A stretch of DNA of 64,000 nt from Streptomyces graminofaciens (GTDB taxonomy: Bacteria; Actinomycetota; Actinomycetes; Streptomycetales; Streptomycetaceae), in contig NZ_AP018448.1 in the NCBI RefSeq assembly GCF_030294945.1, forward strand, positions 1,860,001-1,924,000, in the 5' to 3' direction. The translations under genes and the position numbers were made by a program. This document shows, in pieces, positions 35,894 through 44,289 of the stretch; position 1 is the stretch's first letter; each line of letters opens with the position of its first letter. Below the pieces are notes generated by a model that saw only the letters and a list, made by a program, of their open reading frames with translations, was not told where the DNA came from and did no database searches.

Positions 35894-36985
35894 TCAGTAC
35901 TCCAGTTCGGGGCGCAGGGGGCCGCCGACCGTGTGGAGGTGCCGCAGCACTTGGGCGTAGGAGTTGAACAGTCCCGTCTCGTAGTAGGCGATGCCGTGCC
36001 GAGCACAGAAGGTGCGCACGAGTTCCTGGGCATGACGCAGGTTGGGCCGCGGCATCGAGGGGAACAGGTGGTGTTCGATCTGGTAGTTCAGCCCGCCCAG
36101 CGCGAAGTCGGTGAACCGGCGGCCTCGGATGTTGCGTGAGGTCAGTACCTGCCGGCGCAGGAAATCGATCTTGTCGTTCTTGGCGAAGATGGGCATGCCC
36201 TTGTGGTTGGGGGCGAAGGAGCACCCCATGTAAAGCCCGAACAGCCCTTGGTGCACGAGGAGGAAGCACACGGCTTGGAGCGGCGACAGTACCCAGAACA
36301 CGGCGCCGAGATAGCCGCCGAGATGCGCCGTCAACAGGGCTGCCTCGCCCAGCTTGGTTGCCCGCCCGACATGCGTGCCGCTGCGGTCGAGCAGAGCCCG
36401 TACGCCGGCGACGTGCAGGGCGAGTCCTTCCAGAAGCAGCATGGGGAAGAACAGCCAGGCCTGATGTCGGGCCAGCCAGGCGTACGGTCCGCTGCGGACG
36501 CGGGCGTGGTCCTGGGTGAAGGCGATCGCGCCGTCGGCGATGTCGGGGTCGCGGTCGACGTGGTTGGGGTGGGAGTGATGCCGGGTGTGCTTGGAGATCC
36601 ACCAGCCGTAGCTGAGGCCGATCAGCAGGTCGGCGTGCACACGGCCGAGCAGGTTGTTGACGCGCTTGGAGGCGGCGATCTGGTGGTGGCCGGCGTCGTG
36701 CCCGATGAATCCCGTCTGGGTGAACATCACGGCGAGGAAGGCGGCGGTCAGCAGCTGCCACCACGACTGCCCGAGCATGGCGAACGCGGTCCAGCCCGCG
36801 GCCAGCAGGAGCAGGTTCGCCCCGATCTTGACGGAGTAGTAGCCGGGTCGCCGCTTCAGCAGCCCGCTCCGCTTCACCTCGCGGGACAACGCGGCGTAGT
36901 CGCTGCCCCGGCCGCCGGGCGGGGGTTTCGTGGTCTCGGCGTGGTCCGCCGGATCGGCGCCCCGGTCGATGATGTCGGTGGTCAC
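35894..36985 (-). CDS. Membrane fatty-acid (acyl-CoA) desaturase
   Basis: A 363-residue integral membrane di-iron desaturase. Three His boxes are present: HDAGHH (96-101), HTRHH (133-137) and QIEHH near the C-terminus. Hydrophobic segments lie at residues ~55-95, ~165-185 and ~215-240. It introduces a cis double bond into an acyl chain and resembles the delta-6/linoleoyl-type group without a fused cytochrome b5. The GTG at 36985 follows AGAGGAAAAGT. Membrane-fluidity control is plausible because a (dead) cold-shock gene lies just upstream on the same strand. Confidence 0.88.
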   Translation of the reverse strand: MTTDIIDRGADPADHAETTKPPPGGRGSDYAALSREVKRSGLLKRRPGYYSVKIGANLLLLAAGWTAFAMLGQSWWQLLTAAFLAVMFTQTGFIGHDAGHHQIAASKRVNNLLGRVHADLLIGLSYGWWISKHTRHHSHPNHVDRDPDIADGAIAFTQDHARVRSGPYAWLARHQAWLFFPMLLLEGLALHVAGVRALLDRSGTHVGRATKLGEAALLTAHLGGYLGAVFWVLSPLQAVCFLLVHQGLFGLYMGCSFAPNHKGMPIFAKNDKIDFLRRQVLTSRNIRGRRFTDFALGGLNYQIEHHLFPSMPRPNLRHAQELVRTFCARHGIAYYETGLFNSYAQVLRHLHTVGGPLRPELEY

Positions 36986-37115
36986 ACTTTTCCTCTCGGG
37001 GTGCGCGCGGACCGGTGCCCACGGCGCGGGAACAGAGGGCCGGGATTCGGAAACCCGTATGGAAACAGCGCGCGGGCAGGCCCGCGGTGCGTGCCTGCCT
37101 CGGCAGAGGGTGTTC

Positions 37116-37325
37116 TCAGCGCGCGCGGACCTGATCGGCCTGCATGACTTTGGGCCCCTGGCCGACGCTGAACTCCACCCGCTGCTTCTCCTCCAGGGAG
37201 CGGAAACCACCCGTGCCGATTGCCGAGTGGTGGAACGAAGATCTCACCGCCGCCGTCATCTGGGGCGATGAAGGCGAAACCTTCGGCCGGATTGAACTAC
37301 TTCTTCACGGTTCCGTGAGCAATCT
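37116..37325 (-). pseudogene. Cold-shock domain protein, degraded
   Basis: Read on the minus strand, this encodes a recognisable small CspA-like protein: GTVK..FNPAEGFAFIAPDDGGG, then SAIGTGGFRSLEEKQRVEFSVGQGPK. At least three lesions kill it. The start region reads ATTGCTCAC where ATGGCTCAC is expected. The conserved Trp codon after GTVK is TAG, next to an extra AAG. An extra T in the IFVHHS block shifts the frame. The stop TGA is at 37116-37118. It has no translation product of full length. Confidence 0.8.
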
Positions 37326-37867
37326 GGTGTCCTTCGAGGTGACTAGCAGGGCGGTATGCGCGCTGCTCGCGGGATCCCGGGCTGCTGGTCGTCCGCCGTC
37401 GAAGAAAACCCCTCTGGAACGACGAAAGGCCCGCTGCCGGAACTCCGCGGGCGCTTCCACGATCGCAAACTTCAACTACAACCACTGACTCAACGTCCGG
37501 GTCGCCGGGATCGTTCCCCGCGCCCGGCAGGTGGCTGCCTGGGCGGGGAAGAGGCCGGTGACGCCTGGCTGCTCAGCTGCGGCGTTCGGCTCGCTCCGGG
37601 GTCGGAGGGGAGTACGGTGGCGGTATCGAGCGCACCTCGCATGCCGTCATCCGTTTCGGCGTCGCCCTCGGGGAACGGCAATGGCCGGACCACATCGGAT
37701 CCGGCCAGAAAAGAGCCGCACCATGCCTCCTGACGCGTACCCTCGCGCCGGCTTCCCTGTCCCGTTCCGCGCTCCGCGGTAGCGGAAATCTCCTGATTCC
37801 CGAGGTGTTCCCCAGCATTCGGGCACCTCGCGCATTGCCCTGGACCGACCAAGAGGACGCAGGACAT
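37326..37867. other. Gene-free interval with imperfect hairpin
   Basis: I see no supported gene in these 542 bp. An imperfect hairpin at 37514-37550 (TTCCCCGC against GCGGGGAA, with GGCAG/CTGCC inside) may be a terminator. The right end carries the leader of the small Cys-rich gene, whose ribosome-binding site is probably the AGGAC just before ATG 37868. Confidence 0.5.
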
Positions 37868-38140
37868 ATGTATTCACAGGACGCGATCTCCGGCCGCCGC
37901 CGCGGCCGCCCCGAACCGACCGCCGAGATGATCTCCGGGCTGGCCTGTCTCATCTGCGGCACTGACTACCGGAGCGCACCGGACGCGGAAGCGGTGGTGG
38001 TTTCCCACCGTGACGACAAGCAACAGCTCGCCTGCCACGGGACGTGCGCACGGATGGCGAGCGGGTCGGTCACCGGTCTGGACGAGACGCCCCTCCCGAT
38101 GGCCGAGCGGCTGCGCAGGCACCAGGCCGACCGCTCCTGA
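37868..38140 (+). CDS. Small protein with paired cysteines, unknown function
   Basis: A 90-residue protein. It contains CLICGTDY near residue 27 and CHGTCAR near residue 58, two Cys pairs that could bind one zinc ion as a treble-clef-like site. The rest is polar and charged (HRDDKQQLACHG). There is no signal peptide or membrane segment. It lies 69 bp upstream of the carboxyethylornithine synthase-like gene on the same strand. I do not recognise the family; the even codon use and upstream AGGAC support a real gene. Confidence 0.6.
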   Translation: MYSQDAISGRRRGRPEPTAEMISGLACLICGTDYRSAPDAEAVVVSHRDDKQQLACHGTCARMASGSVTGLDETPLPMAERLRRHQADRS

Positions 38141-38209
38141 CCCGGACTAACTCCCGGCAGCCACAACCAGCACGACACGCACGATACGCATGGAATGACG
38201 AGGAAGCGC

Positions 38210-39376
38210 ATGAGCCTTATGAGTCTCGGAGTACTCGCCTCCTCCCGCAAGGAGAACGAGTTCCGCCTGCCGTTGCACCCCGGCCACCTCGACCGGATCG
38301 CCCCGGACGTACGCGAGAGGATCTTTCTCGAACAGGGTTACGGTCAACGGTTCGGCGTCGCCGACGACGCGCTGCGGCCGCTCGTGGCCGGCCTGCGCTC
38401 CCGCGAGCAACTCGTCGCCGAATGTGACGTGTTGTTGCTGCCCAAACCGATGCACGAGGACGTCGCCGGGCTGCGCGAGGGCCAAGTGCTGTGGGGTTGG
38501 CCGCACTGTGTGCAGGACGAGCGGATGACCCAGCTCGGCATCGACCGACGCCTGACCCTCATCGCCTGGGAGGCCATGAACCACTGGACCTCCGCGGGCG
38601 CCTTCAGCGTCCATGTGTTCCACAAGAACAACGAGCTCGCCGGCTACTGCTCGGTGCTGCACGCCCTGCAGCTCGGCGGGCTGACCGGCAGCTACGGACG
38701 CCGCCTGCGCGCGGTGGTCATCAGTTTCGGCGCCACGGCGCGCGGAGCGGTCACGGGTCTGGGTGCCATGGGCGTCTCCGACGTCACGGTGCTCACCCAG
38801 CGCGCCGCGGCGGCGGTGGCTTCGCCGATGCCGTCGGTCGTGATGGGCCACTTCGAGGAGCAGGACGGCGATCCGTCGCGCCTGCGGGCACTCACCTCGG
38901 CCGGTCCCGTGCCGCTCGCGGAGTATCTGGCCGGGTTCGACATCATCGTCAACTGCATCCGGCAGGACACCGACGCGCCGCTGGTGTTCGTCACCGAAGA
39001 GGAACTCGCCTTGTTCCGGCCGGGGAGCTTCTTCATCGATGTCGCCTGTGACGAGGGCATGGGTTTTGCATGGGCCCGCCCGACGTCCTTCGGCGAGCCG
39101 ATGCCCACAGTCGGGTCGGGCTGCCATTACTACGCGGTCGACCACAGCCCGTCCCACCTGTGGAACTCGGCCACGTGGGAAATCAGCGAGGCGCTCCTTC
39201 CCTACCTGCGCAAGGTCATGAGCGGCCCCCCGGCATGGGAGAGCGACGCCACGGTCAGGAACGCCATCGAGATCCGCGACGGCGTCGTCCGGAACCCGAA
39301 GATCCTCTCCTTCCAGCACCGGACAGCCGCCTACCCCCACTCCCCGGCACCGCGCCCCTCCGCACAAGCGGCCTGA
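38210..39376 (+). CDS. N5-(carboxyethyl)ornithine synthase-like / alanine dehydrogenase-PNT family protein
   Basis: A 388-residue protein of the alanine dehydrogenase/PNT superfamily. The N-terminal SSRKENEFRLPLHPGHLDRI corresponds to the substrate Arg/His region of these enzymes, and VISFGATARGAVTGLGAMGVSDVTVL is the NAD(P)-binding Rossmann loop. The best family fit is N5-(carboxyethyl)ornithine synthase, which reductively condenses pyruvate with the side-chain amine of ornithine or lysine. ATG 38210 is chosen because GAGGAAGCGC precedes it; ATG 38195 is in frame too. The substrate is inferred only from overall resemblance. Confidence 0.72.
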   Translation: MSLMSLGVLASSRKENEFRLPLHPGHLDRIAPDVRERIFLEQGYGQRFGVADDALRPLVAGLRSREQLVAECDVLLLPKPMHEDVAGLREGQVLWGWPHCVQDERMTQLGIDRRLTLIAWEAMNHWTSAGAFSVHVFHKNNELAGYCSVLHALQLGGLTGSYGRRLRAVVISFGATARGAVTGLGAMGVSDVTVLTQRAAAAVASPMPSVVMGHFEEQDGDPSRLRALTSAGPVPLAEYLAGFDIIVNCIRQDTDAPLVFVTEEELALFRPGSFFIDVACDEGMGFAWARPTSFGEPMPTVGSGCHYYAVDHSPSHLWNSATWEISEALLPYLRKVMSGPPAWESDATVRNAIEIRDGVVRNPKILSFQHRTAAYPHSPAPRPSAQAA

Positions 39377-39399
39377 CGGCTCCTGGGCGAACTCTGGGC

Positions 39400-39539
39400 G
39401 ATGAGGACACAACGATCTTGCCGCTGTACTGGGCGGACTCCAGCAGCCTGTGGGCGTCGCCGATGTGTTCCAGGCAGTGGAACACATCGGCGATCACCGA
39501 CGGAAACCCCTCACCACCAACCGCCTGACCGCTGAACAC
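39400..39539 (-). pseudogene. Quinone oxidoreductase/zinc-binding dehydrogenase, C-terminal fragment
   Basis: The minus strand reads IADVFHCLEHIGDAHRLLES followed by AQYSGKIVV, which is the C-terminal helix and strand of medium-chain quinone-oxidoreductase-type proteins. Nothing resembling the preceding domains is found upstream, so only about 40 codons of the ancestral gene remain. It is not likely to be expressed. Confidence 0.6.
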
Positions 39540-39609
39540 GCCTTTCTTGAAGCTCTCTGCCGGGAGGCACAGTGACCGCTGGCGAGCCTCCGGCGCAGAC
39601 CGTCCGGCG

Positions 39610-40329
39610 TCAGAAGCGTCTCCCCCAGTTCATTGTCGCGGAAACGCAGTCGCCCCATCCATACTGGCTGAGGTGGTAGTACGTCCGTCCGGCGTAGAGT
39701 TCGAGGCGATTGCCCCCAAAGTCAGGGCGGTCCCAAAGCGTTATGTGCCAGCGGCACCAGTTGACCGACGAAATGATGTCGTTCCAGTCGCCGAGGCCCA
39801 GGATCCCGCGTGGGACACGCCGCAGGTTCCTCCAGCCATATCCGGGCCTGTTGTCCAACCGGTCTCCGCCTGCGTCATCGTGCTCGAAATAGGACGAGTA
39901 CTCTGGGAGTGAGTCGGGGTTCGTCGTTCCGATGTCGTGACGGACTGAAGTCTCCTGGACCGCATGGTCGTTGAGACCCTCCAGCGAAGTGAAGCAGTAA
40001 AGGACCTCGTTTCGCTTGGAGTCAAGACCAGGTGTGGAATACAGTGCCTGGCCATCGAATTGCTTGATCACTTCGGGCTCGTGGGTCTCGCCGTCGATCA
40101 CCACCATCATTTCGGGGGTCTGGTGGTTGGGCGGCGTGCTGACGCCACCGTCCAGATTTCCGACGAGCGTCGCGGGAACTTCATTCAGGGTGCGGGGAAC
40201 GGATTCTGCCAATCGCTCGACAATCGCGTCGAAGGAGTCGAGGCCGGATTGTGCGAGGCTTTCACGGACTTGCGCTTTCGTGTCTTCCGGTGTCGCGTTG
40301 CCTGCTTCTCGGATCAGTGGCCTGGTCAT
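39610..40329 (-). CDS. Beta/gamma-crystallin-like domain protein
   Basis: A 239-residue protein. The C-terminal ~75 residues (ISSVNWCRWHITLWDRPDFG, then GNRLELYAGRTYYHLSQYGW) match a beta/gamma-crystallin Greek-key motif, often a calcium-binding or structural fold in secreted bacterial proteins. The N-terminal ~150 residues are polar and contain VVIDGETHEPEVIKQFDG. There is no signal peptide. ATG 40329 follows AAAGGTGA. The base composition is lower in GC than the flanking genes, suggesting acquisition from elsewhere. Function unknown. Confidence 0.72.
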   Translation of the reverse strand: MTRPLIREAGNATPEDTKAQVRESLAQSGLDSFDAIVERLAESVPRTLNEVPATLVGNLDGGVSTPPNHQTPEMMVVIDGETHEPEVIKQFDGQALYSTPGLDSKRNEVLYCFTSLEGLNDHAVQETSVRHDIGTTNPDSLPEYSSYFEHDDAGGDRLDNRPGYGWRNLRRVPRGILGLGDWNDIISSVNWCRWHITLWDRPDFGGNRLELYAGRTYYHLSQYGWGDCVSATMNWGRRF

Positions 40330-40564
40330 GATTCGATCACCTTTCTCGTGGTATGTGCGTGGCCCGCACGAGTGGCGGGACAAATGAATAGCGCGGTCAA
40401 CCGCTGGAGCGAGGGATGAACGGCTCGAGAGCGCGGCTATAACCGGCTATATCTCAGCATGCGGCCGACCGAGGCAGTGCGCATCTCAGCGCCCTTGCGA
40501 CGGTCGTAGTCAGCCGGGAGGTGCGCTCGGGGGTGGGCACGGCGGTCAGCGGGACGCGGGCGAT

Positions 40565-40900
40565 GGGGTGGCACACGCCTTCGCGTCATACGCCGACCGC
40601 ACCGAGGAAACCGGGGAAGTACTCGCGCAGGTACGCGAAGTGAGCTTGTTGCCGGCCTGGGTGCGATCCCAGGCAGCGTCCGGCTGGGCTCTGGCAAGGA
40701 CGGCGACGGCCTGGGCGAGTTCACTGTCCGCGGGGAGCGCGCGGTGGGCGGCGGCGTCGGTGCGCAGGATGCTCGTCGCGAGCACCGTGGCGTCTAGGTG
40801 GTCGGACTGCTTGCGGGAGTCGCTGTGCCTGTCGCGGTAGCGTGCGGCGGCCATCGGGTTATTCGCGTAGATCGGCCGAGGGTACGGCGACGGCCGACGG
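40565..40900 (-). pseudogene. IS110-family transposase, internal fragment
   Basis: The minus strand encodes NPMAAARYRDRHSDSRKQSD, ..HLDATVLATSILRTDAAAHR and ALPADSELAQAVAVLARAQ, the distinctive mid-region of IS110 DEDD transposases. Further on, a one-base frame change gives AYLREYFPGFLGAV, which is the next block of the same family. The N-terminal catalytic part and the C-terminal transposase domain are missing. It is a dead remnant of an insertion sequence. Confidence 0.75.
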
Positions 40901-40910
40901 GAGCAATGGC

Positions 40911-41074
40911 CAAGACTTGTGGATGAGCTGAAGGAAAATCGGGTTGCCATCCCCGCGTAGCAGGCCGAACGATTGCGGCTTGTGACGACTGCTGATGTGA
41001 AGCCACTGTTCGATGCCGTCAGGCCGGTCGCGTTGGTGACCGGCGTCGGCCGGTCCATCGGAATCGGCGCGGGG
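40911..41074. repeat. 164-bp segment, inverted copy at 58963-59100
   Basis: The reverse complement of this segment matches 58963-59100 almost base for base over about 135 bp, apart from a ~30-bp stretch (near 41020-41048) missing from the other copy and a few substitutions. It contains the GTG start region of an SDR fragment (40982). The two copies are in inverted orientation, about 18 kb apart. Confidence 0.85.
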
Positions 41075-41149
41075 ATCACTCGCCGACTGGCCGAGTCAGG
41101 CAGGGCGGCCACGGTCCCTGCCTGCACTCTGGTTATGCCTTCAACCTAG
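40982..41149 (+). pseudogene. SDR oxidoreductase, N-terminal fragment
   Basis: From GTG 40982 the frame reads VKPLFDAVRPVALVTGVGRS, IGIGAGITRRLAESG, an obvious N-terminal Rossmann start of a short-chain dehydrogenase (TGxGxxxGIG pattern). The homology ends after about 40 residues and the frame closes at 41149. No remainder of the enzyme follows. The start region is duplicated in inverted orientation at 59 kb. Confidence 0.65.
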
Positions 41150-41227
41150 GCCTGCGGGTTGCGCACGGCCATGTGGTCTGTTGCCGAGACCGGCCGCCCG
41201 GCGACGCCCGTCCTCGTCGGCGCGTTC

Positions 41228-41812
41228 TCAGCCCAGGCACTCGAATATCTCGTCCCAGAACGCAGAGTCGTCCACATACGGTTCATGTTCGATCATGCGC
41301 TTGCGCAGCTCGGTGACGGCGGCCGCGCGTGCGGCGTCGTCGGCCGTTTCCAGGGCGTTGCTGGACTCGGCGATCAGCCCGAGGAGCACGGCCAGCATGG
41401 GGAGGTCATCGGCGGCCGGGCCCTTCCATCCGGCCCCGTGGTCCCATCCGTTGGGGTCGTAGTGGGTGATGCCGCCGTTCGCCGCGTCGAGCATCAGGTG
41501 CTGGTCGCCCCAGGTGGCCACGGTGAAGCAGAAGTTCGTGGGCGGGGAGTCGTCGTCGGGGTAGCGCTCTCCGTAGATTTCGTCGGCGTCGAACGGTTCC
41601 ATCCAGTCCTCGTCCCGCAAGTGCGTCGTGTCGATCCCCGCGACGTCGAGGTCGATGGCGGGAAAGCCGACCGTGAGCAGGAACTCCCTCGACCCCGCAT
41701 GCGTCAGTTCGGCCGGCAGAGCGGCCTCGTCCGGTCGCCAGAGCGAGCCTTCGCCCAGCCGTTCCTCCAGCCACACCGCGTCCGGTATCAGCGGAATATC
41801 GTTGCTCGTCAC
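41228..41812 (-). CDS. SUKH-4-like immunity family protein
   Basis: A 194-residue acidic protein. LPAELTHAGSREFLLTVGFP, DDDSPPTNFCFTVATWGDQ and ITHYDPNGWDHGAGW resemble SUKH-fold (SMI1/KNR4-related) immunity proteins that neutralise polymorphic toxins by binding. The GTG at 41812 is preceded by a GGGGG stretch; an in-frame ATG at 41848 would add 12 residues. No toxin gene lies next to it. A second SUKH-type gene follows on the other strand at 42119. Confidence 0.65.
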   Translation of the reverse strand: MTSNDIPLIPDAVWLEERLGEGSLWRPDEAALPAELTHAGSREFLLTVGFPAIDLDVAGIDTTHLRDEDWMEPFDADEIYGERYPDDDSPPTNFCFTVATWGDQHLMLDAANGGITHYDPNGWDHGAGWKGPAADDLPMLAVLLGLIAESSNALETADDAARAAAVTELRKRMIEHEPYVDDSAFWDEIFECLG

Positions 41813-42118
41813 TGCGTGGCCCCCATGAAGCTCGCATCGTTCGGTCATGCCGGCCCCAGTCAATCGCACAACCAGCCGGCGAACGCGACGGTATGCGCCC
41901 CTCCTGTGATCCGGCTGCCCGACCACACTGTGACTGGGTGCTGTAGGTAGCCCGACCGGCCAAGTGCGCGCTCATCGACCAACCGACAGACGCAGATCCC
42001 GACGTGCCGAGGTCTTCACCCCGGCGAGCCGCACCTGGGCCGGGTTCCGCTGCCGGTCTCCGCCCGGCCTGTCGACCCTCCCACGGGTCCCGGCTGGTGC
42101 CCCGGTAGCGTCCGTTCC

Positions 42119-42682
42119 ATGATCGCCCTCGATGCGCTCGTCCGACTCTGCCCTCCGCCCGCCAATCCGCCACCCGCGGTGGACTGGACGCAAGCCGAGC
42201 ACACCCTCGGTCTGGCTCTGCCCGCCGACTACAAGCAGCTCGTCGAGACATACGGCGACGGCATCTTCGACGAGACGATCTGGCTGCTCGTCCCCGACTC
42301 CGCCTACGACGACTGCGACCTGCACGCGCAGACGACGGAACGGCACGAGATCCTGGCCGACCTGTGGGAGTTCGAGGACAAGCCCGCTGGCCTACAGGAG
42401 GCGGGGGCGAGGGTCCTGCCGTGGGCATTCGAGGAGGGCACGGGAGCGTTCCTGTACTGGCTGGCGCGGCCCGGTCAGCACCCCGACGACTGGACCGTGC
42501 TCTACAACGAGGGGCGCGGCCCCCTATGGGAGCACCACGACATGGGGTGCCTCACCTTCCTACTGGCGGTGCTCACCGGAACGGCGGAAACGGAGTACTT
42601 CGGCTACCTCTACGAAGTGCTGAAGCCGACGGAGCACCGCTTCGCAACGGCGGACCAAACCCTTGGAACGACCGGGCAGTGA
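42119..42682 (+). CDS. SMI1/KNR4 (SUKH) family protein
   Basis: A 187-residue protein. The N-terminal helix block WTQAEHTLGLALPADYKQLVETYGDG is the standard SMI1/KNR4 signature (...LPxDYKxLxxxYGxG). The rest, with LPWAFEEGTGAFLYWLARPG and DDWTVLYNEG, forms the expected beta core. Bacterial members are often immunity proteins against contact-dependent or nuclease toxins. It is divergent from the SUKH-4-like gene (306-bp gap) and is followed by a very strong hairpin terminator. Confidence 0.82.
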   Translation: MIALDALVRLCPPPANPPPAVDWTQAEHTLGLALPADYKQLVETYGDGIFDETIWLLVPDSAYDDCDLHAQTTERHEILADLWEFEDKPAGLQEAGARVLPWAFEEGTGAFLYWLARPGQHPDDWTVLYNEGRGPLWEHHDMGCLTFLLAVLTGTAETEYFGYLYEVLKPTEHRFATADQTLGTTGQ

Positions 42683-42731
42683 CCCCGTCGGCCGCTCCCG
42701 ACGACCTGGCTCGCTGCTGACACACCTCACA

Positions 42732-42770
42732 GAGCGCCGTACTTGGCCAGACCGGCCAAGTACGGCGCTC
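42732..42770 (+). terminator. 17-bp perfect hairpin after the SMI1/KNR4 gene
   Basis: Positions 42732-42748 (GAGCGCCGTACTTGGCC) are the exact reverse complement of 42754-42770, with a 5-nt loop. It begins 50 nt after the stop codon and is the strongest terminator-like structure in this part of the window. Confidence 0.85.
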
Positions 42771-42872
42771 AGTCACACCTGGTCCGATGTGGTCCGGGGC
42801 TCACTCGCGTATCCGCGGGGGTCGGATGGTCATGCACGCGTTGCCGTGCTCAACGACACCGCCGCGCGGCGG

Positions 42873-43318
42873 TCACCCCGCACCCGTGGCCGTGCCGGGA
42901 GAAGGCCTGCCTTCCTGCGCGGCGGCCCAGGTCAAATGCCCGGCGGCCTTGGGCGCGACGGCTCTGCGCAAGGCTCCGGCGGGGTCGGGGATCAGATCCC
43001 CGGGCCGGGTGTGCTCGGCGGCAGCCAGTAGTTCGGCTGCGGCGCGTCGCCTGCGGTCGACGGTGTCGATCAGCACCGGTAGGAGGGGAAACCATTCGCG
43101 GGTGCGCTGATTCGACTCCGTCGGCTTCACATCGGTGCCCCTGTATCCGGGCAGCAGCCTCGCCGAGGAGATTCAGCAGGGCTACCCGACGTACGCGTGG
43201 TGAAAAGCCTCAAGTTCGACCGGCGCGATGCGGGCGAGTCGCTGGCTCTCTTCGCGCTCTTGGCGCAGGAACGTGAGGGTGAGGTCAATGCCCTCGATCT
43301 CCCCACGGCGTCGCCTCC
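42873..43318 (-). pseudogene. Unrecognised gene, frameshifted and interrupted
   Basis: The minus strand has two protein-like stretches in different frames. The first reads IDLTLTFLRQEREESQRLAR followed by IAPVELEAFHHAYVG and a stop. The second reads NQRTREWFPLLPVLIDTVDR, RRRAAAELLAAAEHTRPGDL and ends at 42873. The composition is helix-rich and the two look like parts of one protein. I do not recognise the family; a recombinase-like or mobile-element origin is only a guess. Confidence 0.45.
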
Positions 43319-43344
43319 TTCAGCATGCCGAAAGGGCACTCAGG

Positions 43345-44289
43345 TCAGGCCCCGTGGCGCCCCGCCTCGGCCTGCTCCCCGCGGGTCAGCGGGACGCCGT
43401 AGGCCTTCGCCAGGAATTCACTCACGCGTCGGGCGTATTCCTGCGGTGCCACCACATGGTTGGCCAGATGCCGGCCCCTCGACACGCGCCAGATCTCCGC
43501 GGGGCCGGCCCAGTGGTCCTCGACGAATCGACGGCTGACCCGCGCGTCGAACAGCGTCTCCCGCTCGCCCACGATGTACAGCAGTGCCACCCCGGACTGT
43601 TGCCGGGCCGACCGGCGCGCGTGCCGGTACAGCGCAGGTGACCTCGTCCAGGCAGACACGGCGGACGCCATCGCCCGGTCGGCCAGCGCGCGCGGTGCCC
43701 GCCACCGGGCGCCCTGGCGCTCCCGGCGCAGCTGCTCGCCGAGCATGTCCTTCCAGCGCACCAGCGGAGTGGAGTCGAGAATCAGGGCGGGGTGGCGTGC
43801 CGCGCCGGACGGCCTGCCCAGGTACGCGAGGGCCATGTTGCCTCCGAAGGAGCAGCCGAGCAGTGCCACCCGTTCGGCCAGCGGCGGGGTGTCCGCGAAG
43901 CGCCTCCGTACGTGGGCCGACACGGCCTCCAGGTCCGCCAGCGGGTCCCACAGACTGCCGCGCAACCTGCGGCGGGAGGCGTCGCTCTCGCCGCAGCCCC
44001 GGAAGTCGAATCCGACGACGGCCAGCCCTTGGTCGTACAGCAGTCTGGTCTGCTTCAGTGTGCGGGACTTGCCGGTGTTGCGGGAGTGGCAGACGATCAC
44101 CAAACCCCAGGCACGAGGCGGTACGAACGTCCACCCGGCTATGCGCAGCCCGTCGTCGGTGACGGCGGTGAACGGCTCGGCCGTCAGCCCGTAGTCGGCG
44201 GGGCGTTCGAAGTCCGCGCCGGGGTCGGGCGCGGCCAGTCGGCGGAAGGTCCGCACCGGGTACGTGAGCGGGCCCGGACGGCCGGTCAT
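43345..44289 (-). CDS. Alpha/beta hydrolase
   Basis: A 314-residue alpha/beta hydrolase. VIVCHSRNTGKSRT marks the oxyanion region, VVGFDFRGCGESDASRR the next strand, and the nucleophile elbow is LLGCSFGGNMALAYLG (Gly-Cys-Ser-Phe-Gly). The acid lies around IVGERETLFDA, and the His in VSRGRHLANHV. It is the last gene of the minus-strand operon, with an ATGA overlap to the molybdopterin oxidoreductase. It could release a product from a thioester or ester, but its substrate is unknown. Confidence 0.87.
   Translation of the reverse strand: MTGRPGPLTYPVRTFRRLAAPDPGADFERPADYGLTAEPFTAVTDDGLRIAGWTFVPPRAWGLVIVCHSRNTGKSRTLKQTRLLYDQGLAVVGFDFRGCGESDASRRRLRGSLWDPLADLEAVSAHVRRRFADTPPLAERVALLGCSFGGNMALAYLGRPSGAARHPALILDSTPLVRWKDMLGEQLRRERQGARWRAPRALADRAMASAVSAWTRSPALYRHARRSARQQSGVALLYIVGERETLFDARVSRRFVEDHWAGPAEIWRVSRGRHLANHVVAPQEYARRVSEFLAKAYGVPLTRGEQAEAGRHGA

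Noticed and set aside
40911..41074. Duplicated segment as an IS110 end or bridge-RNA region
   Set aside because: It lies next to IS110 debris only in one copy, and its plus-strand reading is the start of an SDR gene; no IS end structure is seen in the other copy.
42873..43318. Tyrosine-recombinase or integrase assignment for the minus-strand fragments
   Set aside because: No catalytic Arg-His-Arg-Tyr motif can be seen; it is left as an unrecognised pseudogene.
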